Positions 33,616 through 45,106 of a stretch of 64,000 nucleotides of DNA are shown piece by piece; position 1 is the first letter of the stretch; each line of letters starts with the position of its first letter. A model generated the notes under the pieces. It was not told the DNA's origin. It worked only from the letters and a program-made list of their open reading frames with translations, and did not search any database. The translations under genes and the position numbers were made by a program. Source of the DNA: Cycas panzhihuaensis (lineage: Eukaryota > Cycadophyta); NCBI GenBank assembly GCA_023213395.1, contig CM041465.1, forward strand, positions 92,015,741 to 92,079,740. Reading direction: 5' to 3'.

Positions 33616-35300
33616 ATAATTTTATTAAGATGTGATCATACAGCTAAAAGTTATGTATGCTATGGCAACTACCTTGATATGGTCCCCAAGATCTTAAGAT
33701 AAAATACCCCTTAGATTTGGGTACTTCTAAAGGGTGAGGTGGAAAATTGGTTATGAGTGCTTCAAGAGAAAGTGGGCTAGTTTAGTAGTCAATGAAGGGA
33801 CATATCATATGTTGAGCTAGGGCATCAATTGGTGGAAATATAGGTTGAGGTGGGTAAAATTATTATGTTTAAGCCTCACCATAGGGAGATTATCCCTATT
33901 GGTAGGACTAGTAAGGTGGAATGAGCTGGGGGATGCCTCTATCTTAGTAAGAAGTTGTTGCTTAGGCATAAGGGTTGGGTATATGTGGTAGGGGTCCTCT
34001 ATAGGCTAAATCATCATAAGGAGGGGTTTAATATGAAACACCACCTTGTGCAGCTACTCCCTAAGGAATGGTTGCATAAGATGTTATAGTCATGAGCCTA
34101 AGTTAAGGTTGGTAGGGTTAGGTAGGTGGCACTTAATATGCTATATAGGTTAGGGCTTTACAAGTTGGTAAGATGGAGCATATAATTGAGCATATGTAAG
34201 CACTACTTATTAGGGTGGGATGGAATAAGAAGAAGGATGTAGGATAGGGTTCTACCCATATAGGCCTCTAATTGGAGGGACAACCCTATACGAGTGGAGA
34301 GGGTCAACTCTATAGGTAGGTTGGGGATGAGGCCCATCTTGCCCCCACTATTGGGTAACATACTTAGGTGGAGCAAAGGTGCATTAAATAAGTTAAAGAG
34401 TGGGATAAATGGAATAAATAAGACATGAAGGAGGATAATGCACCCCTAAGGTCCTACTAGTAAAGATAAAATATAGGTGAAATTATCATACTAAAAGGAT
34501 TAGACTAAGCAACTATTAGTTGAGGAATGGATGTATAGGGCTTACATGTTAGAGGCATAGTCAGAATAGGTTAAGATATTGGTTAAGTAGGTGGAGGACC
34601 TTCCACTAAAGTGGGAACCACATATAGGACTAGCATTAATGGGTCTTAATTTGGTTGAGGGACATATCAAGGTATGAGTTACAAAGTAGTTTATTATTGC
34701 AAGACTACTTACTATTAGGATTAGGAAATAGATGGGATTGAGCCAGAAGTAGTCCTAAATATATGATAGGTCTAAGGCAAAATGGCGTCTCTTGTAGCTA
34801 CCTCAAATTCAACTCTAAGAATGGCTATAGTGTCTTGTAGGGAATTTTGGATTTGGGATGGATTAAAGACTTGCTCGTCTACTTAGTTTTGATTAAAAGA
34901 AAGGTCTTGAGTTGATGACTAGAGGGCTTGAGAAGGATCATAGAGCTAATTAGCTCCAATGATGTGGGTAGGGCATCCTATAAGATTTTGACAAAACATA
35001 TCCAATTTATAAGGTGGGTAAGTAAAGTCTACTCCCTCTTAGTAAGGCACTTGTGAACCATAAGGATCAGTTGCTTAGGACCAATCCAAGCCATAGGCTT
35101 AGTAGGGATCCTATGCTTAGTAAAGGTCTTACATTTGATAAGGCACTTATTGTTGGTAAGGTGGTTAAGCCTATAAGGGGTTCATGGATAACTCAATTAG
35201 AAGTTAGCCTACCATTAAGGATTACTTACTTGGTAGATTAAGGGCTAGATAGGATTGAAAATTTTGAATCTAATAGAGTAAGGCCTCAAAGGCTATGAGA
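33616..35300 (-). mobile_element. Gypsy D, gag N-terminal/proline-rich region
   Basis: The minus strand around 34330-34150 gives Pro/Tyr-rich short frames (PLHSY, PPIRGLYG, HPSSYSIPP-like), as in the N-terminal gag of Tat/Athila-type elements. Frames are broken throughout. The plus strand is G-rich and C-poor. A plus frame at 35053-35241 is not a recognised protein. Confidence 0.4.
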
Positions 35301-38300
35301 AAATCATGACATACAAAAGATAAATGTGAAAGGTGCAAGTTAATTTGAAGCTTTGTATGTACTAAGACCTTAAAGATACAGAAAATATGTAAGGGATCCT
35401 CACATGAATAGGCTACAAACTTGCAAGAATATCGTCCTAAAGTGAAGGGCTCAAATGAAGCAAAGAAAAGGAATCAATAATGTAATTCCTATTGAAACCC
35501 AACAAGTGAGTCCCTAATATGGTTGCCAATGAAATCTCTAAGCAGGTGAGAGGAGAGGATGGTCAACATGACTTAATAATGGACCTAAAGGGTGAGGGGG
35601 ATATGAGTAGAGAGGGGTATGAGTATACATCTCCCATGAGGAAATTCATATATCTATTGTATGTGGGTATAGGGATAAAGGACTAATGTGTTCTAGTCTA
35701 GTTAGGTAACATGTGGGTATGGGATGTGCTAAAAGAAAAAAAAGGGATGAAAAGACCTAAAAATAAAGCACAAATTTACTATCTAATTAGGCAAATAATG
35801 CATGTAAGTAAATAAATAAACAAACAAAAGACTAACATAAACTTAATTAAAATCTACAAGATAAAATCAATCTATCAATTAGTAAATTGTCCTTTAAAGG
35901 ACTAAAACAACACTCAAAAGAGGCTCTCATGATGTGAGGATGTCATTAGGGTGAATGCACCTAAATGTTACTGCTTTCATATACCTATCCTATATAACTA
36001 ATTCCCCTTAAAGGTAGATTGGCCTTTCCTAACCCAATTCCTAAATGACTTTTAATCAATAGACTTAATCCTGAATAAATGAAGAAGAGATTGACCAGAG
36101 TAAGAGGTCTAAAGGAGTTAAGACCATAAGATAGATCTACTCATGGATAAGTTAGTAGAGGCTTATCAATAACAATGACCCATCTCACATAAGTGTAAGG
36201 TGGCCTAGTAGTATTTACATCTAACTCCAACAAAACTCAAGTTCTAAGAGAAGAAATAGACAAATGTCACTACTCTTAATGGGATGAATGCGATTCACCT
36301 ACCTATCAATACACTAGCATGAGCATGTGGTGAAGATAGGTTCCTCTCACTAGCCAATTTGAAATATGAATTAGATGACTCAATTTGCCTAAAGGTACAA
36401 GATCACTTCTTTCATTTGGTGATAAAAACTAGGTAGAAATGCAATGATCCCCCCTCTTTGGCAGAAGAATAGACCTTAACCTAAATAGGCTAAAGAAGTT
36501 AATAATATATCTAATAATGTTGTTACAATGTAAATTTTAATTAAATGCAAATAATAGAAACCTTGACTACAATAAATTCTATTACCCCCACGAATATGAG
36601 GACTCATAGTAAGTGTGAATTTCTACTTTGTTTTGGCCTTTGCTAAGCACACACAAAAATTAATCAAGCATGCAATGTAATGTTCCTTTACTTTTTTTTA
36701 GTTTTTTAATTGCTCTTTTTTCATTTGAAATCAAAATAACCTATATGCAAGGAGTGCAGAGAAGGAAGTAAATATGATAAATAAACAGGTCGTGTGCTCC
36801 TTTCTCTTTCTCTTTTCAAAGAAACGACAAAATCAAAATGTGTGATTTAAGGCCCTTTTCATTTTAAAATGAAATCTGGGTGGGGGGGAGGAGGGTGGTA
36901 GGATTTTGAGAGGAATGCTTGGGAGTCACTCAAAATATTTTCACAAACCTTTTTAACATGTAAAACTCTAAATTGCCAATCATATTAAATCTAAGTTAGT
37001 TACATATATTCAATCCATAAAATTTCTAAGAAAAATCTTATAATGTTTTTATTTGTTAGATTGAGTAATGATAAAAAAAAGTTTTAGAGAAAACTCAAAG
37101 TGTATGAAAATGAAATTAAAACCAATTTTTTAACTCATACCTTTTTGACAAAATTCGTGAAATTTGTGTAGCACTTTGACTACATAATAGGTACTATCTT
37201 TTAGTGGGAAGACTAAGGAAGAAATAAGAGTCTTCAATCCACTCCAAAAGCCTCTAGTTAAAAGGAAGCAACAATTTAGAGCTAACAATGAGCTAATGTA
37301 AAAAGAGCTTAAGAATTAGTAGTGTTGCTACCATATTTTAAGCCCAATGCACAATACTAAGTCATTGTTCCCCCTACAATACCCCCCTCACATAATAGAG
37401 AAGTAAAACATGTAAATGAAATAACAAAAACAAATAAAGGAAAACATAAAATGATTTAAAAATTAAAAAGCAAATAAATAACAATTAGAATAGAGAGAAA
37501 AAACCTAATAGTATGGGGGGGTGTTCTTCCAATTCTTAGTGAAGGAGAGATGCTAATGATACACAACTTTAACAAATGTGGTCTCCAATAATTACTAGTC
37601 TCTAATCTCTAAGCCAAAGGTGGAAGCCAAAAAACAAGTTATGAATAGAAGTGGAAGTCTACAGGTTTTTTAACAACATTTTGGTAGTATAACATTGCAA
37701 AATTTTGGCCTTCCACTTTTGCTCAAATGAGAGGGATTTAAATACAATAGTAAATGGGTAAGGCCCATGGTTTTGGGCCCACAGTTTGCTAGAAAATAAT
37801 GGGCCAAAACTATTAATAAATTACCCATTATTTTGGTTCTAATTAATGCAAAAGTATTAATTAGCCTATGGTTTGGATCAAAACCCATAGGTAGCCTATG
37901 GTTTTGATAAGATTTAATGGGTAGCATATGGTTGGATGCTATAAATGCATGATCTACCATGAGCTAGAAAAATTTAAAAGTGAAAATATTCATCCTATGA
38001 AGTTTACCATGACACCATAAAGTTATGCTCAATAGTACTATGATAAACTTCATGGCACTATAAAGATTTTAGAATTGATAAATTAAATAGAACTTAGGGC
38101 AGGATAGATAAAAATCAAAATGGGATAAGTAAAAATAAAAGTTGGGCAAATAGAAATCACTATGAGATAGGGAACATGCATGAAAAAATAATAGTTTTGA
38201 TGGAGGAAATGTCTAAAAAGGAAAGTTAAGTAGAGCATTGCTATAAATAGGAGAGGAAGAAAGGTAATAATTGATTGCAAAGATTCTAAAAGGCATTTCT

Positions 38301-38460
38301 TCAATCTATCAAGCTTAGGTGGATAACTTTTGTAGTCACTAACCATGGTGAGACTCATCATCAACTAAATACATACACACCCATCTACCAGAATAATAGA
38401 GAAATATTAAAAGGTAAAAGCTAAACTAAAACTAAAATAAAAGACATGAAGCACATGCTT
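35301..38460. other. Unassigned, probably D leader/LTR and unknown repeats
   Basis: No coding motif on either strand. At about 35495-35535 the sequence aacccaacaagtgagtccct then atatggttgccaatgaaatc may be a gypsy PBS-proximal block, which is inference. The run ctataaataggagagg (about 38239) has TATA-box form. An inverted repeat (about 37998-38055) and three tagcctatggttt copies (about 37862-37940) are present. Frames at 37670-37960 and 38083-38364 show no family resemblance. Confidence 0.3.
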
Positions 38461-38464
38461 TTAC

Positions 38465-39130
38465 TTACCTATTAGTGAAAAGACTCTAAATTTCCTTGGT
38501 GATAGGAAACAACTTGCATTTGTAAATAAGCCATTATCTTAGAGAGTTTGTAGTACTTACCTAACATGTTATAGGTGTTCCTCCTAAGTCTTGTTATATA
38601 TCAAAATGTCATCAAAGAAGACTAGTATATACTACTACCTTCTTCATAGTCTCTTAGAATATAACCAATGAATTTGTTAAATTATAAGGTATAACCTTGA
38701 ACTTATAATATCCTTCATAGGTTCAAAGTGTTATTTTTGTTATCTTGAGCTCATACCTAAATTTTATAAGATCCTGATCTTAGATCAAATTTAGTAAAGG
38801 ATTATGCCCCATATAATTCATTGAAGGAGTTTATTAATCCATTGCATTGGTAATGATTCTTTATGGTTACCTTGTTTAATGGTCTATAATCTATACATAT
38901 CTAGTAGAAGCCATCCTTTTTAGGGACTAATATGACTAGAGGAAAAAATAGACTTTGGCTTGGAATTATTACACCTTATTCTAATAACTTATACATAAAT
39001 TTAATAATGATCTTCTTATAATAATATAGATGCCTAGAGGTCTAAACATTAATGAGTGGTGTACCAAGTTCTAACTTAATAACATGTACCATCCCTCGAT
39101 TCAGTGGGAGTTCCTTTAGGAGATTTTGAA
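38465..39130 (-). pseudogene. Reverse transcriptase N-terminal two-thirds, gypsy G
   Basis: From 39120 leftward the minus strand reads LPLNRGMVHVIKLELGTPL, GVIIPSQSLFFPLVILVPKKDG, ICIDYRPLNKVTIKN, FTKFDLRSG and finally LVFFDDILIYNKT then EEHL-HVR. These are LPxxRG, the KKDGSWR and YRALN boxes, and the catalytic F-x-DD of a chromovirus-like gypsy. The match stops at the NASCF stretch (about 38470), the place where the family has SKCxF. The remainder of RT is missing here. Confidence 0.88.
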
Positions 39131-39539
39131 AAACCTTGGAGTGTTCTTATAAAATGACTTGCATGTTTAAGTGGAATTCTACTTTTGCTTCTATAGGCAC
39201 TAATATTGAATAACAACTAATCACATATGATAAGGCTTCTTTTCTTAGGATCTCCATCAAATTTGAAGATATTATTTGGTTGGGAGGCATGGGAGGGGCC
39301 TAGAACCTATAATTCCATCTATTATAGATAAATGCTATAAATAATTATTTATAATTTATTAAAAGTATGCCAAGTATTCTCAACCATTATATCCCTAACA
39401 CTATATTGACTCCCCAAAGTGGAATTACAAATATTATAGATTATAAGGAATACTCTCTAATTACTAATGGGACCTTAAGATAAATTTCTCCATAAGGTAT
39501 AGTCTTACCTCTTGTGATGGCTACTTGAAATTATTAATA

Positions 39540-39660
39540 TAGGGTGATTCATAAAGTTATTTGTTTGTTGAAAAAATTATAAATCATTCCACCATTAACT
39601 AATGCTATGACCTTATTATTCTTGATGATTCCATGGAGTCGTAATGTTTATAGTGATGTG
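39540..39660 (-). pseudogene. Protease remnant of G
   Basis: The minus strand reads LHGIIKNNKVIALVNGGMIYNFF where gypsy proteases have a G-x-I-x-x-x-x-V-x-x-LID-SGA-SHNF pattern. The catalytic Asp is replaced by Asn. Region 39130-39540 upstream of RT and 39660-40300 are unreadable. Confidence 0.6.
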
Positions 39661-40299
39661 ATAATCTAATTATAACTTATAATAAGATTTTAACTCCTTG
39701 AGTGTCTATATGTTCCTCAAAGTCTAACTTCTCTTTAATCTAATTATCTTCTATGTTTAGATTATTAGCTTCCTCTTCTTATATCTTGATCAATTTCTAT
39801 TATGTACATTTTCTTTTGAGAGCACTTATGATCCTCATTCCATTTTTCTTTATATATAAACTAGGTTCCTTTCTTAAAAATTTCTACCCTTGTTGTATTG
39901 ATTGGTTACCACATCTTTTAGGTGTTTTCTTAGTTTATTCTTAGAAACCTGTTAAAGTTTTTTTGGTTAATGGAAGATTTTCCTTCTACCTTTTTTACTT
40001 AAGCTATTCAATACTGGGCATAAAATTCTTCCTCCATAGATTGGGCTTATACTATGGCTTGTCTCATATCTAAGTCCATCATTATTTTTAATTTGTAATA
40101 TTTGTTTTCTTTTAGTCCCTTGATGTAAGACCTTGTTAAATGCTTCTTCTTTATATTTTAGGGAATTCTATTTAGTAAAATTTGGAACTCTTCTATATAC
40201 TAGTGTATTGTTCTTGTTTGTTAGAGCTTGTGTAGTTTGGCACAAATATTTTAATTCCATATATCTTTTTATTATTCACAAATTAATTTAAAGAAAATC

Positions 40300-40780
40300 C
40301 TAACTAAAATATGATGTATTTTTGTAATCTCATTGCCACCATTAGAACTAATGGATTACATTGGTACTCAAATGTAATAATATAAATATAATTTTCTTTG
40401 ATTCTGACCTTAGGTGGATTGTGAAAAAAAAAAAAAAATTCTAACCAACCTTGGACATCCTTAATTTTGTTAGGGTATAATAGTTCTAGATGGACCTTCA
40501 TATTCCTTATTAGAGCCCTTATTCTTCTATGCTCTAGACCCTTGTGTTCATCTCCTTACACTCATTATAATCCTCCTTTCTTTCTTTATTATTCTCCTTA
40601 TGGTGCTTTCCATGATTTCGGTCTTTGAGAACTTCTAAAACTCTCTTTATCTTGGCATCAATGGTTTTTATTTTTTTGTTTATGCTTTTCATTTCTTCTC
40701 CTATGGTTTTTATTTCTTCCTCATATAATTCTGATATGGTTTCACTACTATATTTAGCTCTTGAGTGGTATAACATCTTG
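40300..40780 (-). pseudogene. gag of G
   Basis: Two frames. 40534-40776 is a Lys/Glu-rich coiled-coil-like N-terminus (ISELYEEEIKTIGEEMKSI, then KKIKTIDAKIKRV). 40304-40501 reads LLYPNKIKDVQGWLEFF then a PPKVRI segment, the gypsy gag opening (FDG-x-D-x-x-GWL...F). A poly-F/poly-A slip at about 40427-40440 disturbs the second. Confidence 0.65.
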
Positions 40781-40885
40781 CCCCCCTATTTTAACTATTG
40801 GAGATTTATTGACCTTAAACAAAGTTATATCTTTAATCCTTATTTAAGATAATTTGTATTCCAAGTTTAAAGGATAAATAGAACC

Positions 40886-40887
<2 letters not shown>

Positions 40888-40940
<53 letters not shown>
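40888..40940. repeat. (AC)26 microsatellite
   Basis: An uninterrupted AC run of about 53 bp, just outside the gag of G on its 5' side. A pure tract in an old element suggests recent expansion. Confidence 0.95.
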
Positions 40941-40942
<2 letters not shown>

Positions 40943-42465
40943 ATTACTTCTAATAAATCCATTTTGAGGTGATTTAGAGACCTATAGCTTATAGAATGAC
41001 CTTTTGAAATTGACTAAAATTTAGGTTTTTGGGGACTATAATAATATCTATTACTAAAATGATGATCACTTTTGATATTAATTTCCAATTTAATTAAAAC
41101 CAATTCTAGTAGAAAGTAGACTTTAAGATGCACCTATTAAAAAAAAAAATGAAGTTAGTCAAATATCTATAGCCCCTATTATGGTCATTTAAGTTTATAG
41201 TAGCATATTTTCTACCCTCCTTGTTATTACCCTTCTCCATATAAGTAATGGAATAACAACCTTGTTTAAGGTAATGAGACCTCTAAAATACTTCTAAAAT
41301 AGACACCACAATTATAAAACTAAAATTGAGATGATTATCCTTAAGTACAAGATGGATATTTATAGTTATTTTAGCCCATCTTTAATTTTCCCTCTAAAAT
41401 ACTAACTTTCTAATTAAATATTAATTATTTTAATTCCTTTATATTTTAGAACATAATATATTCTCTACATCAATTAAATGAATAAGTGTAGGCAAAGTTA
41501 CACCATAATTTACTTATCATTTACGATGGTTATAATTAGCTTGTGATCCTCCTTCTATCATTCCTTATTAACTAGACCTAAATATAGCAATATGATGTCT
41601 ACATAAACTAAGGGTATATAAGAGGTTATAACAAAATAAGTAAGATTATAAATAAATTAGCTAATTAATGAAATAGAAGATCAACCTCTCAGTTCATGAG
41701 ATTATAAACTAGTTGGTCCTTTCTTCCTTTATTGTTCATGCTTTTGACCTATGTCCTATTGTCTTGGCCTTAGAGAGTACCCAACAATTATTTAGGCATT
41801 AATATAGTTGATTAGGGTTTAAGGACTCATGATTAAGATTTCCATTCACTATAATATTATTTATCATGGGTAAATAAAGTAGGCATTAAGGTTAATTCTT
41901 AAATTTCCCTTGGCTTTTATACTTGAAAATTATTAAAATTATAATATCTCTAAGTAATATTCTCAAAGAATATTTAAAGGTGTATTGTTACTTTAAATTT
42001 TCACCCTTGTAAGGTAGGTATCCCTTCAAATCATCCTATGTACCCTTATGAACCCTCTTATTTTTCATAAATGTTTAGTAATTAATATCTATAGGTAACA
42101 AGTCATTAACTAAAGTTCCTTTTTTTGGTGCACTATTACTCTTGAGGAACAATTTCATATAGGAAGCTAAAATTTTGGTCTCCTCTCCATGATTCATAGC
42201 TTACCAATGATGCCTACAAGATGGCTTAAGAGAGGTTGTTTCTAATAGTAAGTTAGAAGTTTATAACTTTGCCTCTAAAACATTGAATATAGAGGCAAAT
42301 ATAAGAAAATTAGGTCAAAATATAAGCTAAAAACTATAAAAAATGCATGAATTAATATATAGTGTCAACTAAACAATAGTTGCTTTCCTCATACCAATCT
42401 TAAAGATGACATCAAATAAAATACCAAATTAAGAGGAATGACTAATATAATGGTCAAAGAAAAAT
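40941..42465. other. Nothing recognised
   Basis: AT-rich, stops in all frames, very few CG. By position it should hold the leader and 5' LTR of G. A weak PBS-like cctcatacca occurs at about 42391-42400. Confidence 0.3.
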
Positions 42466-43112
42466 TGTTGGGATCCATGTCCTAACAAGGGTAATATAAG
42501 CAACCTAGTTTTGTCTAAGTTACCAAGCCCAAAATTGGCATAACTAATAAATAGTTTTAGGTAACTTACGTAGGTTAGTTTTGATTCCATTTGAGAGTAT
42601 GTTTGATCAACTTCATATTACCTCTCTAGCCACCCACTATATATAGGGGTTTGAGCTAGTTTTTTTAGCATCAATGCTTATACGAATCCAACTAGTAATT
42701 TTCTCACCAATGAAAGCTTATGAGGAGAAGGACATCATAATAGATCTTTATTATCACTTTAATAGTTTTGATTACATCAAAAGTATAAGAAATGAGCATC
42801 AGGAAGCTTAAAGAACATCAAAAGATTAAGATGTATACAAGTACAATCTCATAAGAAAAAAATATGACATAATAGATCTCTTCATAAATGCTTAGCCTTA
42901 AGTAAACAAAAGTGGTTTCTTTTCCTAGCATCCTATTAGGGAAACATGTAGCCTCTAATTGTATTAGTGGATATATATGAACCACACATATAAATTAAGA
43001 ATTAGCATTAACCTTCTCCATCTTAACCATGCAGTCAAATAAATGATATTAACCTTCTCTACCTTAACCCTGCAATTAGATGCTTATGTGCCACTAACCT
43101 TGGGATGTTACT
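42466..43112. repeat. Putative LTR region between G and F
   Basis: The right edge is fixed by the PPT of F: the sense strand after it reads AGTAACATCCCA, close to the gypsy LTR start TGTAACATCCC. Inside, cactatatataggggtttgag (about 42644) has the form of a TATA box in plus orientation, and tgttgggatcc at 42468 looks like a plus-orientation LTR start, so two repeats may overlap here. The left edge is uncertain. Confidence 0.4.
43008..43074. repeat. 40-bp-period repeat pair near LTR edge
   Basis: attaaccttctcca-cttaacc-tgca occurs at 43008-43034 and, with three changes, at 43048-43074, just inside the LTR edge next to the PPT. Confidence 0.8.
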
Positions 43113-43118
43113 TAATAG

Positions 43119-43135
43119 GTCCCCCTCCCGCTTGA
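43119..43135 (-). other. PPT of gypsy F
   Basis: The plus strand reads gtccccctcccgcttga; the sense strand TCAAGCGGGAGGGGGAC is a gypsy-type purine tract placed just before the putative LTR. Confidence 0.65.
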
Positions 43136-43199
43136 GACATCAAGTCCTCAAAATGCTAAAAGTATGGATGTTGCTTCATAAATTTTATTGATTCCCACA

Positions 43200-44250
43200 T
43201 TGCATTGTTAAGTTCACAACTTACCCACTACACCAAATACTAAAAAATGGTTATATTTTAGAGATGATATTGATAAGTGCTTAAAATACACATAGAGGGA
43301 ACTATGAGGATTTCTTCTTCTTAAAGGGTACAAAGGGTTGTTTGGAGGGTGATGGACTTTTCTAGGTGTTTTTTTAGGCAAGATAAATGAAAAATATTAT
43401 GGACCTTAGTATCAAGTGGAAAGTCAAGAGTATAGGTTATTACACCAATTTGTTTGGTAATTTTGTGGGGTCCATAGTAGTAGGGACTAAGCTTGTGGGA
43501 TTTATTATTGTGGAGGGATTATTGCTTATAAAGTTAGAGGTGAAGGAAGACTAACTTACCCACTTCAAAAGATCAATTAGACTAGTGCTGATCAACTAAT
43601 TGCTTCATATAATTTTGTGCAGATGCTAAGTTTTACTTATAAGTTTGAAGGATTTAGTTCATGTCCTATAGTTTTTATTGTACCCCAGTAATGTAAAGAA
43701 TGGTAGCTAAGGTATGATAGGATAGTGGGGGATAACTATAAAGAGTGATAAATGGGTTCATCTCGATGGTAAACTGGTAAGAGGAATTGTACCAATATTC
43801 TATTAAAGGTAGCTAAGAAGTCCAATGTCTTTGATATTATAAGGAAAAATAACATTGGTACATTTCTAAGGTTTTATTGAAAAATTTAGACTAACCATTT
43901 ATTTAAGGGTAATAGGATGAGTTCATATTGAAGGAAGTTTCAGATGCTTGGAAGAGCTCTTGAAAAAATGTACTTGTGAATTTAGGATCTCTATTTGATA
44001 TAATTGTAGATAGAAAATTGTAAAGGTGAAAGATGAATTGGATATAGAGATCATCCAAATGGGGGCCTTTATAAGTAGTTTGTACATGTATGAAATGAGA
44101 ATATTTGGTCAAGCTATCTATGATAACCTAAATAGAATCATACCTAACTAATAATAGGAGCTAGTGATAAAATCCATGGTAATGTCTTACCATTTACCTT
44201 GAGGAATTTTTAGGGGTTAAAATAAACTTGGTTAGACCTTAGTATCTACC
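43200..44250 (-). pseudogene. Integrase of gypsy F
   Basis: The clean run 43903-44112 reads MTKYSHFIHVQTTYKGPHL then IISNRDPKFTSTFFQELF. It matches the chromovirus integrase K-Y-x-H-F-x-P and SDRDPxFTSxFW boxes, with the catalytic Asp changed to Asn in SNRDP. Leftward, broken frames still show a QNYMKQLVDQH-like and FEVGKLVFLHL piece, the GPY/chromodomain-proximal tail (family: AQ-x-RMK-x-x-AD-x-x-R...F-x-VGD-x-V-x-LKL). Confidence 0.85.
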
Positions 44251-44599
44251 TTATTGCATTGGTATATATCATACTCAAATACATATTTGAGGATGGTAGT
44301 ATTCATATGGTCTTAGTAAAAACTGACCAGATCCAATGATGTGTTTTGTTAAGACCTAAGTGTCTGCTAAGAGGGGTGTTGTGATATTTGAATAAGACAC
44401 TGTAAATAAATAGTGGTGCTAAATGAATAAAAATGTAGTTCTACTAAAGAATGTAATTATTATATAGAGTTTAATCTTTTTTACTCTAAACTTTATTAGC
44501 TCGTGTGGTAAAGTTAGGTTGAGTTTTGTTGTCTTTGGCCAAGTCTTATAGCTAGGAAGGTTGGGGCATAGAGATGGCCTAGATGGAAGATTCAAATGG

Positions 44600-44907
44600 A
44601 AGGTGGAGAAAAGCATCTACAACGATGTTGTCCTTGCCTTTCTTATATGAGATGGTGAAGTTGAAGACCTATAATCTATCAACCCACTTGTCCTATTCTT
44701 CTAATAGGACTAGTTGTCCTAATAGGCACTAGAGACTATAATGATTAGTTAAAATGGTAAACTTAGATCTAAGTAGATATTGGGGTGAATTATCTATTAT
44801 ATATAGAATAACCCTCATTTCTTTTTAATAGGTTGATAACCTACATTGATGCTCTTTGAGATTTTAACTTTCAAATATGATTGGGTGAAAATTTTATATG
44901 AGGATAA
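44600..44907 (-). pseudogene. RNase H of gypsy F, C-terminal part
   Basis: Reads IIFES then LSTY-KEMRVILYIIDN, YLLRSKFTILTNHYSL, LVLLEE and DKWVDRL. The family form is FxSRKLNxxERRYSTYEKEMxAI...FxVxTDHxSL. It is cut on its upstream side by E and resumes at 49012. Confidence 0.85.
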
Positions 44908-44912
44908 CCTCT

Positions 44913-45093
44913 TGTTGGAGTATCTTGCCAGTCCCTTGGGTGTTTCCAATCCATCCTTAATTGGCTTCATGGGTGTCCTTGACTTGGGTCAAGCCTGGAA
45001 TGTCTGTGGGTTGTGGTAGGATTAAATCCACCTGGGTCTTTTGGTTTAGTGACAACTTCAAATTAAAATCAGAGCAGTGATCAAATTCTAACA
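44913..45093 (+). repeat. 5' LTR of E
   Basis: Begins tgttggagtatct and ends caaattctaaca. It contains caatccatccttaattgg and gggtgtccttgactt, shared with 48827-49006. The frame at 44957-45157 is a shadow. Confidence 0.8.
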
Positions 45094-45106
45094 TGGTATC
45101 AAAGAG
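45094..45106 (+). other. PBS of E
   Basis: tggtatcaaagag directly follows the LTR. It is a one-transition variant of the tRNA-Met site. Confidence 0.75.

Noticed and set aside
38083-38364. 93-residue minus-strand hydrophobic frame, possible membrane protein
   Set aside because: Low complexity, AT-driven Leu/Phe/Ile content, and no start context or family motif.
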